Below, piece after piece: positions 1 through 12,200 of a stretch of DNA of 64,000 nt. Source of the stretch: Conchocele bisecta (taxonomy: Eukaryota > Mollusca > Bivalvia > Lucinida > Thyasiridae); the NCBI GenBank assembly GCA_029237695.1, contig CM055279.1, positions 62,007,586 through 62,071,585 on the forward strand. Direction: 5' to 3'. The notes beneath the pieces are model-generated. The model did no database searches, was not told the origin of the DNA, and was given only the letters and a program-made list of their open reading frames with translations. Within the stretch, counting starts at the first letter, position 1. Every line of letters begins with the position of its first letter. Position numbers and translations under genes: made by a program.

Positions 1-1535
1 TTTTCATGTTGTTACGTCTATTGACATAATGTGATTTGCATTTTCAGCAGTGTTTTTTTTTTAAATTCTAAAAAAATGCATGTTTTGTCCAAATATATAT
101 GTAAGCTAGCAATTTATGTTATGGTCACGTATAGCGCTATCAATGTGGGTCATTTTGGTACCATTTGTAGAAGATTGTGATGAAAAACAAAAAAATATAT
201 GACATATAAACGAGTAAGAGGCACATGACTGTTTTTCAGCAATAATTCCAATGGGTTACCATGGAAACCTGCTAAAATGAAGGTCATGCTCCCATTTCCG
301 GCAATCACAAGAATGATTTTCGGACTCAGCATACCAAAAGCATTCAGAAAAAAATTGTTTCAATTTGTTCTACCGTGGGGAGGGGTACCCCTCCATTTTG
401 CTCCAACGACCACTACCCTATAAACTCACCGCGATTTTGACCTTTGACACACTGTAGTCAAGTCAAATTGGTCATACACTGGTCGTTACTGACCTACATA
501 CCAAGTTTGAGGATCCTATGCAAGATTATTTTGAGCGCAAACCAAATCGCTAACAGACGGACAGACGATAAGCGCCATAATATGATACGCCACTGGTCGA
601 TTCGGCGTGTCCTTGGGCAAGACAAGACACATTCGTGCTAGCCTAGTCCTATCAGACGGGGACTTAAATAGTCGGTATCGACATGCAAGGTCATCGAGCC
701 AGTGCCGTCGTTAAATCAAAGCATTCACATTTACCTTGTCTGCATGCGTGGCATGACTTTAAAATAACCCGGCGAATATGCCTGCTCCTTTCTGTTTTAT
801 TTTATCGCACTGTTATCCCCCTTTCGAATGTTCATGTGACATATTCGTCTGGACAATATTTTATTATTTTGTGTTCGAGTTTTTGTAACATGTGACACAT
901 TCGTTTTTATCCGAGCTATTAGCTCGGATTTAGTAACTATATGCAAATTCTCAGTCATTGCAGATATGTTAATGAGTTAAGTGGCGGTCGCAGTGTCACT
1001 GTTTGCTTTTTTGTGCTATATGTGTGTTATTGCAAAAGTTTTTGTATACTTTATAAACTATTAACTGTTATGTATTAATATGAGTTCTTTGTTATGTATG
1101 TTGATATTTTGCGCAATGATATAGTAGGGTGCGGGATTTACCTGTGACGTTTTTCTTGAATGACCTATCAAATTAAAGCATACATTCTGAACTTTACATA
1201 GGTCAATAGCTCGATAAAATCCGACATTGGACAGCGAAATGATGATGATACAGTACGATACACTTCACAAAGGAAACGTTGTCTTGAGTTTGAATAAGGA
1301 TAATAATTATCTCTAGATTATTTGTATTATGAATTAAAAAAAGTATATTTAAATAATTAGATATTAATTTAAATAAATATTTCGGCATCATTTACTCAAT
1401 ACATTAAAATTGAATGTGTAGCTGAAATGAAAGTGAAAGTAGAACGTTTTTGTTATATCCTCCGGGTTACAAATCGCTGAGGATTCCTATTTGAATTGGA
1501 AAATGATATGAATTTTAAATTTAGGAGACTGTGTC
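1..1535. other. No gene seen; AT-rich intergenic sequence
   Basis: All open frames are short and lack coding character. A 7-bp-stem hairpin (ccgagct/agctcgg) lies at 911-930. Around 540-575 is a cagacggacag stretch typical of the ends of mollusc repeats. Confidence 0.6.
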
Positions 1536-1640
1536 AGGAGAAAATGGACTGATGACATATGTCATCAGTCTAGTTCCTGAGCTATGACTGTGACAGGAAA
1601 AAAGGGACTGATGACATATGTCACCTGTCGTGTTCTGTGC
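1536..1640. repeat. Direct repeat containing an inverted core
   Basis: Two copies of a gacaggaaaaaagggactgatgacatatgtca-like unit (about 1533 and 1592). Each holds the palindrome tgacatatgtca, and the first extends to gactgatgacatatgtcatcagtc. Confidence 0.6.
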
Positions 1641-1703
1641 ATGACTGCTCGCTCTTGTTTGTAAAATATATAAAGTTTAAACTGTGTATACAAAACTATA
1701 GAT

Positions 1704-1742
1704 ATACCCCCCGGCATACAAAGTATGTCGAGGGGTATATAG
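1704..1742. repeat. Hairpin repeat end
   Basis: atataccccccggcatac and gtatgtcgaggggtatat form the stem. A second copy in the other orientation is at 60488-60527, next to cagacagacagac. Confidence 0.6.
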
Positions 1743-3606
1743 TTTTAGTAATTCCGTCCGTCCACGTTAAATAGTTTGGGTACCCATTATCTCTGTGACG
1801 AAAAGTCGGATGGACCTCAAACTTCATATACTTCATATACTTCCTTATCATCAACCATAGTTTCATTCCATACGACACTCATGCGGCTTTCATTTCCAAG
1901 GTCAATGTGAAATGACTTGGAACAATCATGTTTGTCAAGATAAATATTGTTTGTGCAGCATTGATAATGTATACTGATTCGACGAATATATTGATTTTAA
2001 ATGGAGTATATATGATTTTTTTGTGTGAAATATTAAACTGGTTGCTATGACAACCAATATTATTAAACATTCACATTTTAAGTGTATTGCAAAATGGTAA
2101 CACCTTTTCAACAAATACTATTTTTGTGTTTTCCAATATTGTTTATCATGGTTACTATGGTAATGCATATGGGCCGCGCTCTGTGAAAACCAGCTTTAAT
2201 GACAACATTTTTAATTTGCACTTTTTTACATTTTTTGATGCGGACACCTTTCAAAAACAATATGCTGAAAAGAAAATGCAAATATGTTTCATAGGTTTTG
2301 TTTTATCTCACTTTTTGTAGCACCATGTGAATCACGAAAGGAAAAACAAGTAACGTCATCGAGAAAATGACGTTATTGAAACGCTGACGTTTGAACAATA
2401 CAACACAACAGCCTACAGTAGAAATGCGTGTTCATAGACTCATTGACTGTGCTTGCTGTAAACTGTATTTGCTGATAAGTTGCACTAAATGTATCTACAA
2501 GTGTTATTATGTATACTATCAAACATAATAAAACTATGATATGTACATGTAGTGAACAAACCAAACGCACCACTATCAATGTTAAATCTATAATTAGCCG
2601 ACATGTGACTTCGTAATTTGCTACTATTGTCAACTATCACAGATTATGCATATACATGTACCGTCAAAAAGATACATTGTAATTATTTGAGAATTTAGTT
2701 CAGAATCTAATTGACGTTATTTACGTAACAGTTAATTGTGACATCATTTATTGATGTAGACAATACGTCACTCACCAAAGACCAAACACAAACAACTAAA
2801 CGACATTCTTGGTGTTTGAAATTGAAACAATCTGTGATTGAAACAAATGCACTATTTTCTGTAGAAATGAATGACATGAATTTGGTTAGAATTTGGATAG
2901 GCCTATGGCTGCACATATCAATGACTTCAGCGCCCGATGGTGTCTAGAGGGTAGTCGGACACCCCCGGGGAGATTTAAACAAATTAAAAATCGACTGTCC
3001 ATACCCCGACTCTCGGAATTAAATTTACATCTCAGAAAGCGGGGGGAACGTTTTCCTGTGTAGCCAATATGATTGACGGACGGTCTTGTCTACATGTACC
3101 TCGTACTAGCAGGCAGGAGGTCTATGGGGGAAATCCTGCGCTGACCCCCACTCCCTCGGCTGCCCACCACCGCGCCACTGCCCCCACATCGGGAGGGCAG
3201 ATATTGTTATGTGTGTCCGCTTAAAAAAGTTATTGTGTGGGCTACCCGTCTCGATCATATCTGTGAATTTACTGCCGGTACTGATTTTTTTATATAAGTT
3301 TCTTCAAATTTTATAAATGTACGCATTTATCAACCGTACTTTGTAAATTCCTTCATATGTTTGTATTTGCGTGACTGATGCCCGCGCGACAGCATTCGTA
3401 TTTATTTAGAAAGTGGAATGTATAGTTGTTAATATCAAAAGTGGCCAACAGAACATTCAGGGCAAAATTATCCATTACTGTGTATTTTTAAATGTGTGGG
3501 TTTGAATTTTTGATAATGGGTTTACCATTTGAAAACAATTTGTTTACATAAACCTGCCAATGTCGGGAAAATTTGTCGATGTGACATACATGATTGTATA
3601 ATTGTT
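1743..3606. other. No gene seen; includes a GC-rich patch at 2935-3240
   Basis: The 2935-3240 patch (ggggaac, cctcggctgcccacc) is GC-richer than its surroundings, but no frame with splice signals or conserved motifs could be read. The rest is AT-rich. Confidence 0.45.
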
Positions 3607-3608
3607 AT

Positions 3609-3871
3609 TTATCCCGTCAACACAGTGCGTATGTGCCGTGAAACACGGTGCCGTGAAACATTTTTGATATCCAGTCAATTCAATTTTTGCATTTTACAGC
3701 CATTTGTAGGTGTTGACGGGATAAACAGAATAGTAGGTTAGTGCCGTGAATGGGAAAAAATATCTGGCGCGGCACGGAAACGGGATGTGCTCGGCAGAGC
3801 CTCGCCCATCCCGTTTCCTGAGCCTTGCCAGATATTTTTTCCCATTCACGGCACTAACCTACTATTCTCTA
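3609..3871. mobile_element. MITE-3 copy 1 (double hairpin)
   Basis: Left hairpin opens with tttatcccgtcaacacag and closes with gttgacgggataaa. It abuts a second hairpin whose arms are aatagtaggttagtgccgtg and its complement, around an agatattttttccc/cggcagagcctcgccc core. The same left-right pairing recurs in most copies. Confidence 0.8.
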
Positions 3872-3892
3872 TCTATTTTCCTTATTTCTGAA

Positions 3893-3982
3893 CCAAAGTA
3901 TATGTTGTGACCACTCATTTGAACCGTCTCGGCGAGACGGTTCAAATGAGTGGTCACAACATATACTTCTGATGAGAAATAA
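3893..3982. repeat. Short hairpin element, gaaccgtctcg family, copy 1
   Basis: Near-perfect inverted repeat: arms gtatatgttgtgaccactca and complement, centre accgtctcggcgagacggt. It lies between a complete and a half MITE-3. Confidence 0.8.
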
Positions 3983-3990
3983 AGAAATTC

Positions 3991-4046
3991 TTGAGCCTTG
4001 CCGGATATTTTTTCCCATTCACGGCACTAACCTACTATTCTCTATA
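3991..4046. mobile_element. MITE-3 half copy
   Basis: Only the right arm (gccttgccggatatttttt to actaacctactattctctat) is present. Confidence 0.7.
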
Positions 4047-4270
4047 TAATGTTCTGATAAAAATACCGGCAGTAAGCATAATATGTATGCATATGATGAC
4101 TGTTTTCCCTTAATGTCTACTTTTTTTTATAAATTTATGACTGACTGCTTTGTTACTAAGGCATTTGAATAATATAATCTCTGCTCATCCATGCACTGAA
4201 AAAATACCCGCTGGTTCCAAAAAGTGGGTTCGTACAAAGTGGTGTCGTTCGAACACATCGAACCTCCCCT

Positions 4271-4450
4271 GGGGGCCGTTTCACTAAACTTCGTAGGACT
4301 AAGATGTTCGTAAGTGCAAAATTATGATAGTCTGTAAATTTCACATCAACAATGTTTTCTTGTGAACAATTATTGGATTTACATTGATTGAGCATAGCAG
4401 CCTATGCACAATAAATCTAAATCCATCAATTGAAATTTCCAGACGATAGG
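4271..4450. mobile_element. MITE-2 copy 1, truncated
   Basis: Begins ggccgtttcactaaacttcg and gttcgtaagtgcaaa, has the ttgagcatag/agcctatgc centre (damaged), and lacks the outer right arm. Confidence 0.7.
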
Positions 4451-4454
4451 AAAA

Positions 4455-4629
4455 TGTTTTTTTTCGCTTTTAAATCAATATTTGATGGAATTTCATGAAA
4501 CAAAAAATTTTGGGGAGGGTGACTTTTTTTTTATTGGTGAAAAAGTACTTACATTTAAATATTTTTTAGATTTGATGCGTTTAATAGCCAAAAGTTCGTC
4601 GGCAGGAAAACGTGGAACAGACAGTAGTA
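4455..4629. mobile_element. MITE-8 half copy
   Basis: Right half only: aatcaatatttgatgga, aagtacttacattt, then gttcgtcggcaggaaaacgt and ggaacagacagtag. Confidence 0.65.
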
Positions 4630-4814
4630 TACTGTCTTTTGTTACAAAACTATTTATCATATCTCGCTATGAAACGCACACTGTCACGTATGTCTACTGG
4701 GGCCCATTGTGTCACTAAAATATGTTTTTGTTAGTGTGTTTCTCATATTAACACGTTTCCCAAATGCTACAATTGTCCACTGTATTAATCGTACTACTAC
4801 TGTGCGCCATAAGG

Positions 4815-5400
4815 TATATACAGCACCCCCTGCGTTAGTCTTGCCAATATGTCCACGTTTCTCAACATATATTGGCAATATCAACTCGCAATTAAGTTTG
4901 ATTGGCTGTGTCTGAGCTGTAGCATACATACATACATACACCGCCCGCGTTAATCTTGCCAAGATGTCAACGTTTCTTAACATATATTGCCAAATTCAAC
5001 TCGCAAGCAGTTTGATTGGCTGTGCCTGAGCTGTAGCATACATACATACACCATCACCCGCGTTATCTTGCCAAGACATTAACGTTTTTCAACATCTATT
5101 GGAAATATCAACTACCAATTAAGCAGTTTGACTGGCTGACCCTGAGCTGTAGCATACATACATACACCACCACCGGCGGTAATGTTATCTTGCCAAGACA
5201 TTAAGGTTTCTCAACATCTATTGACAATATCAACTAGCAATTAAGCAGTTTGACTGGCTGACCCTGAGCTGTAGCATACATACATACCCTACCACCGGCG
5301 GTAATGTTGACAAGATGTTAATATTTCTATCGGCAATGTCAACTCTCAATCAAACAGTTTGATTGGCTGTGCCTCAGTTGTAGCACAGCTCAGGCACAGT
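4815..5400. repeat. Tandem repeat, period about 115-120 bp, five units
   Basis: Each unit holds atcttgcca, cgtttctcaacatatattgg, gtttgattggctg, cctgagctgtagc and a (cata)n tract. The last unit ends in a small inverted copy (tagcacagctcaggcaca). Confidence 0.8.
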
Positions 5401-5446
5401 CCAATCTAAGTTGCTTACTTCCAAACTCAATTATTCAAATAGTATT

Positions 5447-5512
5447 GTAATAAACACATTTACAAATATTGGCAAAATCATTTTGCCAATATTTGTAAAT
5501 GTGTTTATTACA
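5447..5512. repeat. Perfect palindrome of about 60 bp
   Basis: taataaacacatttacaaat and attggcaaaatc are mirrored by their complements around gattttgcc/aaaatcatttt; the two arms are practically identical. Confidence 0.85.
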
Positions 5513-5825
5513 AACAATTTAAGTAGCGCAGGCGATGGTGTAGTAAATAAACATTCAGATACCACTTTGGAAGCCGATATATCTTTACAAAACAACGGGT
5601 ATCATAATATAAATACATTTTATTAACACAATCAATTAACATAATAAATTATATAGTAAAGGATGATGTGATACATGACATAGACAAATCTCCATCTGTG
5701 TCACCAATCTAACACACGTGCACACTTCACTACGTGAATACACGTCATATTGTAAACAAACGTCACATGCAATGACAGTCATGAGGCGTATGGAGCTGTT
5801 GGACAACGGATTCAGCTTGGTATAC

Positions 5826-5884
5826 AGTGAAACCTCCGTACAACGGGCACTCAGGGTGTCCGGTTTAAGGAGGTTTCACCATTA
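5826..5884. mobile_element. MITE-4 hairpin, copy 1
   Basis: acagtgaaacctccgtacaa and cggtttaaggaggtttcacc surround a gggcactcagggtgtcc core. Confidence 0.65.
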
Positions 5885-6082
5885 GTCTGAAGCATGACAA
5901 GTCCAAGACAAGGTTGTGCGCTTTGCAATCATGAACATACATTAGCAACGGGGATACATGACGGTGAAATCATCACAGAGGCGTGTTGGATGTCCTGTTT
6001 GGAGAGGCTTTTCTATAATATGTGTTAGTACTTTCATGTCAGCTGACACGGATCTATACTGTGTGTTAGGAGCACGATCGAT

Positions 6083-6185
6083 AGTTCGCTGGCTGAATTG
6101 CGAACAGTGCAGACCCGGATCAGACGGTCTGGTCCGTGTCTACACTGGTCGCAAATTCTATACGCCCCATTTCTCCAGGAAAACT
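6083..6185. repeat. cagatcctgatcag hairpin family, degenerate copy
   Basis: cgaacagtgcagacccggat, cagacggtctggtcc, gtctacactggtcgcaaa and ccccatttctcc in the family order. Confidence 0.6.
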
Positions 6186-6629
6186 CATATACATTTGTAT
6201 ACGGCGATCGTGTTAGAGAAACACAAAGCCAACCATGTATTCATTAGCATATATCTCTTCTAAATATTCTGGTCATTCGTTAAATGTAGGTCATCGCCGC
6301 AGCTGGCAGTAGTTAAAAAATAAATAATTAAATATATAAATATGTAATTTACTGCTGTGGATTTGCAGACCGACTATATTATATTAAGCACTACTTTTAC
6401 CTGACAATCCTTCCGACAAGTGTGTCACTCTGTTTTTAATTCGACCAGCAAATTATAACACCAAGAAACTAACGTCAGTCGACCAATGTTGCACCAGGGA
6501 AATCTGTATGCCGTTGTTTTACCAGTTTCCAATGTTTTACCAGTTTCAGTTACTTTATTTAACCCATTGCAGACATTAAAGTAGTATGAAATTTTCTTAA
6601 AAAATCCCGATTTTCCTCATTTATTCTCG

Positions 6630-6715
6630 AAAGTATACATTGTCATCACTCATTTGAACCGTCTCTGTGAGACCGTTCAAATGAATGTTAGCAACATATA
6701 CTTTGATTGATAAAC
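6630..6715. repeat. gaaccgtctcg hairpin element, copy 2
   Basis: tcatttgaaccgtctctgtg mirrored by agaccgttcaaatga; outer arms partly decayed. Confidence 0.75.
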
Positions 6716-6961
6716 TAGAAAATCTTCTTCTTTTTTTCAACAAGACTTAGACTTCGATGGGTTAAACATCATCTTTGTCTCACACAAACGTCCATATTAA
6801 ACGTACTTCCTACTCGTCCATGTGCGTGTCGTAGCTAGAGAATGAGAAACACTGAGGCAACCCGAGTACAGTGCAACCGCCATACAACGCCTACACATGG
6901 GAAGACACACAACTGACTGTTGTAGAGAGGTTAAATATAGAGGCAATTGGGATACAAATTA

Positions 6962-7036
6962 CAGTTAAAACCTCTCTAAGCCGGACACCCTTGGATGTCT
7001 CCAGAGTGTCCGGTATAGAGAGATGCCACTGTAAAT
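6962..7036. mobile_element. MITE-4 hairpin, copy 2
   Basis: gttaaaacctctctaagccg and gtccggtatagagagat around ggacacccttggatgtcc. Confidence 0.7.
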
Positions 7037-7170
7037 CAGGGATCTGACACGAACAGACAGTACCGCCGGCGATAAATAACAGTGAAATCCATCAAAAGTA
7101 ACCAAACATGGGTGCAAATGGTGACCGGTTTACAGCGGTTCCACTGTATCGACCGTTACAGAGAGGGAGT

Positions 7171-7884
7171 TAAATGTACATGCCCACTCAGTAGGCACAC
7201 AAGGGGGCCGTTTCACTAAGCTTCTTACAACTAAAATGTTCGTAAGCGCAAATTTAGAATGGTCTGCAAATTTGAATTGATGGATTTACATTTATTGAGC
7301 ATAGGCTGCATATGCAGCCTATGCTCAATAAATGTAAATCCAACAATTATTTACAAGAAAACAGTGTTAATGTGAAATTTACAGACTATCATAATTTTGC
7401 AATTACGAAGATTTTAGTCGTAGGAAGGTTAGTGAAACGGGCCCAAGGTTCCATACATCACAGACATCATACGATACATTTTATGGCAAAATGAACATTA
7501 ATTCACCATTACCCCACGTATTGATTGGCATTATTAACATTTTATATCAGACATAAATTTCCACACTGATACAAGGGACGATAACCGTGTTTCCTTAAAC
7601 AGTTAACGGACATTACTATTTATTATTTGTGTTTATTTTTCGATGTGCAATGATCATACTTGATAATCTGTCGAAAATACTTTTTTTTTCAGGTGACGCA
7701 TTTGCATATGAAAATAGCCTGATACCACCGCGAGTCACTATCAGTAAACTAAATAGTACTAATTATATCTGTATAGTGGGCGCTCGTAATTTGTATAACT
7801 TGTGGAATAGTGACACAATTTTAGACTTACATATTTAATTCCTATTAAGAACATTGTGTGCCTACTGAGTCGGCTTGTACCGTC
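7171..7884. mobile_element. MITE-5 copy 1, split by a MITE-2
   Basis: Outer ends tgcccactcagtaggcac and tgcctactgagt form terminal repeats of the roughly 500-bp family. The body (tttcgatgtgcaatgatcat, ttgcatatgaaaatagcctg) is shared with four other copies. A whole MITE-2 interrupts it 30 bp from the left end. Confidence 0.8.
7203..7444. mobile_element. MITE-2 copy 2, nested in MITE-5
   Basis: Complete: ggggccgtttcactaagctt to agtgaaacgggccc, with the near-perfect 60-bp centre tttattgagcataggctgca and its complement. Confidence 0.85.
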
Positions 7885-8147
7885 AAGCTGCAAATCTCAT
7901 AAGCCCCGTATCTCCAGTGACAGCCACGTCTACACTGGCAACAGGGCGCCATAGACCCACATCAGGCCGGGCACAGTGGGCCACAGCCATCATTAAACCA
8001 TGCCAGGTCACCCCCGGGACATGTCAGAATCCGTGCCCGTGGATGTGCATGCCGATATGGGTCAGTGGATTGTGCAACGTTCGGGTGATGCTAGTAGCTC
8101 GCAGCTGATAATATTCAGCACAGAAAGAAATAGCATTTGTGAATATC

Positions 8148-8268
8148 CACCTGGGCTCGGTTGCTCAACCGTTAGCTTAACAGACTGTTAAATCCTTAGC
8201 ATTGCTAAGGATTTAATAGTCTGTTAAGCTAACAGAGGTTTTGAGCAACCGGGCCCAGGTCGCATGAT
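8148..8268. repeat. Long palindrome of about 110 bp
   Basis: ctgggctcggttgctcaacc, gttagcttaacagactgtta and atccttagcat are mirrored by complements, ending gagcaaccgggcccagg. Confidence 0.8.
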
Positions 8269-8456
8269 ATTTACGTGGCACTACCGATGCCAAGCATAGT
8301 ATTAAATTCACAGACGCCGATAAATAGCATATCCGGAAATGGCAAAGCAACTGTCTATATTCCATATGTGTGGCTGTCACTGTACAAAAGAGGTACTTGG
8401 GTTTGCGACCAGTGTATATCAAGTTTATCCTGTGCATCAAAAGTATCAGTACGTCC

Positions 8457-8762
8457 GTAGCCGATTTCATCAAAATTGCAAAGTATACTTATCTAGCAAA
8501 GTATACGTTGAGGGAGTAATCATTTATTTCCCCCCGAAATGCATTATTTCATATAGAACTACCGACAGCACATATTTGATGATTAAAAGTATGCAGAGTT
8601 ATTATACTGAATTTATTACATTATCACAGCCAAAATGGCTGTGATAATGTAATAACTTCAGTATAATAAAAATTAATAAATTTATCCTTAAATTTAAAAT
8701 GTCTCCTTCTCAGTATACTTTGCTAGATAAGTATACTTTGCAATGTTGGTGAAATAGGCTAC
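8457..8762. mobile_element. MITE-1 copy 1
   Basis: About 306 bp. Terminal inverted repeats gtagccgatttcatcaaaat / gtagcctatttcaccaacat run into a gcaaagtatactt arm. The centre is a 55-60 bp palindrome, attattacattatcacagcc / ggctgtgataatgtaata. Confidence 0.85.
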
Positions 8763-8939
8763 AGGGCATGCGCTGTCTGTCATTACATCAATGAAACAGC
8801 CGCCATTATTGTATCAGGCTACAGGAGAGTGCTATTTAATACACTGGTCACAAATTGACATACGTCTAATTACTGCTGTGAGATACATGGATTCGCGACA
8901 TCCATACAAGGTGCGTTACAACAAATATCATACACGTGT

Positions 8940-9222
8940 TTACAGAACAATGGCGGCAATGGCGGCGAGAAGACCCCCAACGATGGTGACCACTGACGTC
9001 ATGACGCCAGCCGCAGACCCCCCAGGCCCGCCACCTCCCGCTGTGCGCGCTGACTTGGCGTACGTGACTTCATTGCAGCTCGTCATGAAATTGGACACCT
9101 GCAGGTGCTTGCAGTGCTCCTGGATGACTGCGCACTCAAACTCGGTCTTGAGGCCGACCACGTCGCCCGGGCACGCCGATGTCCAGCCGGTCAGGTCGCA
9201 ATGCAGCTGATCCAGTCGGATC
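8940..9222 (-). CDS. Exon 15 (type B, five cysteines, plus GPI-type tail) and stop
   Basis: Phase 2 acceptor (cccgtgcag), 283 nt, ending in TAA at 8940-8942. After the last five-Cys half-module it encodes NEVTYAKSART, a flexible AGGGGPGGSAAG linker offering small residues for GPI attachment, and about 22 hydrophobic residues ending VGGLLAAIAAIVL. With no charged residues after the tail, GPI anchoring is more likely than a classical transmembrane segment. Confidence 0.87.
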
Positions 9223-12200
9223 CTGCACGGGCACAAACACACGAGCGGTATTACAGGACAGCTGTACATAGCGAACACACGGTTAGAAGCAGAGTCTAGT
9301 TAGGGAGTTAACTTATATTTAAGTGTGAGAATTGGCTCGAAAACATTACTTGTCCAGAGATACAAGTCCAAAAATACGGCGACTTTTGGTGTGTGTGATA
9401 TATTATGAGAAATTTGTGATGGTGACGTGCGGTTAGAATTCATCCTGGAGTCAAATATATGCTAAGCTCGCCAAAATGGGGCTTATATGGATCACATTCC
9501 ATTCACTGGCAACGTCATATCATACCGTTGCTTTGGTTATTTAGACTTTCAGGAGCTTTCAGGAGCTATCAGCAAATATTTACATCTTCCATAAATTCCT
9601 ACGTAAGACAAGATTATTCTTAATTTTAACGCCATATGTGCTTATTTACATTTTTAAATCTATCTGAAAATGCAGTGTAAATATAAATACTAACACCATG
9701 GGCTGTTGCGTTTACTAGGGTGAAAATACATTTGGTATGTTTAACGTTTGCGAGGAGTCCAAAGAAGGACTCCTCGCAAACTTTAAACAGACCAAATGCA
9801 TTGTATAATCCGCTGCTTCGTTTATTGCGGTTCGCGCAAAATAAAACATTTGGGCTGCTGAAAGGGGACCGTTTCACTAAACTTCGTACGGCTAAAATGT
9901 TCGTAAGTGACACAGTATGATCATTTGTAAAGTTCATATTAACAATGTATTCTTGTCAATAATTATTTGATTTACATTTATGCGTATGAAGCCAATGTTC
10001 ATTTAATGTAAATCCATTAATTCAAATTTCCAGAGTATACTCAATTTGCACGAAGTTTAGTGAAACGACCCCCGGGCCAGACTCCAGCCACTTTAACAGA
10101 TACACGTTTAGAAAACCACAATAAACAATATAGCCAATTGTTGTGTTTGTTTAAGTGAATGACTGGGACGGACGACGTGAGGGAAAAAACACACTTACGA
10201 GCAGAAGTCACGGAAGTAGGAATCGGGTGAAAGTTTCTTGATGACCTGTTTATCCGCCAGCTGCATCATGCGGTTCTCCGTGTTCGACACGCACTGCTGC
10301 ACCTGCGCATTGGCGCCCGAGAAACACTGCAGGCCCTTGTTGTACACTGGCGAGATGGAAATAGACACCGTTAGTTACGCAAATGATAGACACCGGCTAG
10401 CGACGCACGTGAGCGACCGGTAATTACGGGAAGTAGCTCTGCCAAGCTCCTGTATAGGAGGTGCGCAGAGTTTTCTGCCCGTAACTAAGAAACCGACCAG
10501 TTACGTAGATGACACAAATGATACATGTAATAGCTGTCTGATGACAGACATTGGCAGGAACAGTACATGTGTGTACAGAACATGCACGGCTACTGTCTGT
10601 TTCACGAAAGCTGCCCAAATTTTACGGCTATATAAACAATTCAAAAACAAGATTTCTTTTCATAATATTAGATTAAAGGAAAATTTAAGAATGAGCCTTT
10701 TTTTTATTTCGTGAAATTTGGTCAAATATTGATTTTATTGCGAAAAAACAATTTCCCCATGTTAAATACCCCATAGACATCTTCACGGAGTGAAGATGTC
10801 TATGGGGATTTAACATGGGCAAATTGTTTTGAATTTTAGAAATACTGGACCGATTTTTAAAATTTAACTTTTGTGTTCTTAGTTAGATCATATCCAAGCT
10901 ATCTAGTCAGGTTTCGGAGTCAATTTCCAAATTTTTTCGTTTTTTGACTCCTCCCACTTCCGTACCACTTTTTCTCCCATGTTAAATTCCCATAGACAAA
11001 TCAATTTTTCGTAATAAAATCAATATTTGACCGAATTTCACGAAATAAAAAGAAGGCTCATTCTTAAATTTTCCTTTAATTCAATATTATCGAAAATAAT
11101 ATTGTTTTTAAATTGTCTATATAGCCGTAAAATTTGGGCAGCTTTCGTGAAACAGACTATAGTCACATATAGGACGCCCAAAGCTAATTACGTATAGGCC
11201 AGCCAGTGGATAGTTAATAGTACATGTACAGTCAGCCAATACACTGGCGGGTGTTTCATTGATAGAATGGCGAACAGTGCAGATCCTGATCAGACTGTGC
11301 GGATGCACAGTCTGATCTGGATCTACACTGGTCGCAAACCACATAAGCCCCATTTCTGCAGTCACAGCCACATGTATAGAGAAAACCAACTCACGTGGAA
11401 GGTCGGCACAGATGACCTCGATGGCGTTCTCCAGCGACGACTGCTGGTGACCCCAGAAAGCCAAGATGTCCTTGGCAGCGGGACACGACGCGAACGTCTT
11501 CTCCATGCACTGGAATATCTTGAATCGGTCCCTGTAATAACGCCATTGATTCATGTTGCTGTGATATGTACATGGGCCACACCACCAACATGCATAGTAG
11601 TTATGAGTACATAACTCTAATTACATTCCATTACACAGCATTACATAACAGTTATTGCGGAGTAGTCTTTCCAAATGTGCGTTTGAAGCGTTCTTTGTTT
11701 ACTTTCAACTTTGTGGAGAGTGACCTAAGAATGTTGGTAATACACACTCTATTAGGTAAGTTTATGGAAATTAGATCGGCAACATTATTTGCTACAAGCA
11801 ATCAGCAACACTGACGGCAGATGTATCCCTCAACAATACATGTAGTATCGTAAGCTTTTAAGCCATTAAAGGTACACGTCCACTCAGTAGGCACATAATG
11901 TTCTTTATATCAGATACATCATCGGAGACATTTTCTGGCAAAATAAACATTCATTCACCATTACCTCACGTATGTATTGGCATTATTATACATCAGACAT
12001 AAATTCCCACACTGATATCAGGGACCATAACCGTGTTTCTTTAAAATGTTAACGGACATTATTATTTATTCTCTGTATTTATATTTTGATGTGAATTGAT
12101 CATACTTTATAATCTGTAGAAAATATTATGTTTTCATGTGACGCGTTTAATTAGTATAAATAATTAAAATAATATCATGCCTCATTTGCATATGAAAATA

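Larger units (their letters stand above)
5513..6960. other. Intergenic sequence with small hairpins, no gene seen
   Basis: Holds a MITE-4 hairpin (5826-5884), a cagatcctgatcag-family fragment (6083-6185) and a gaaccgtctcg hairpin (6630-6715). Otherwise nothing recognisable. Confidence 0.55.

Noticed and set aside
8791..9299. Plus-strand open frames of 139 and 64 codons
   Set aside because: Antisense shadows of exon 15, caused by its high GC content.
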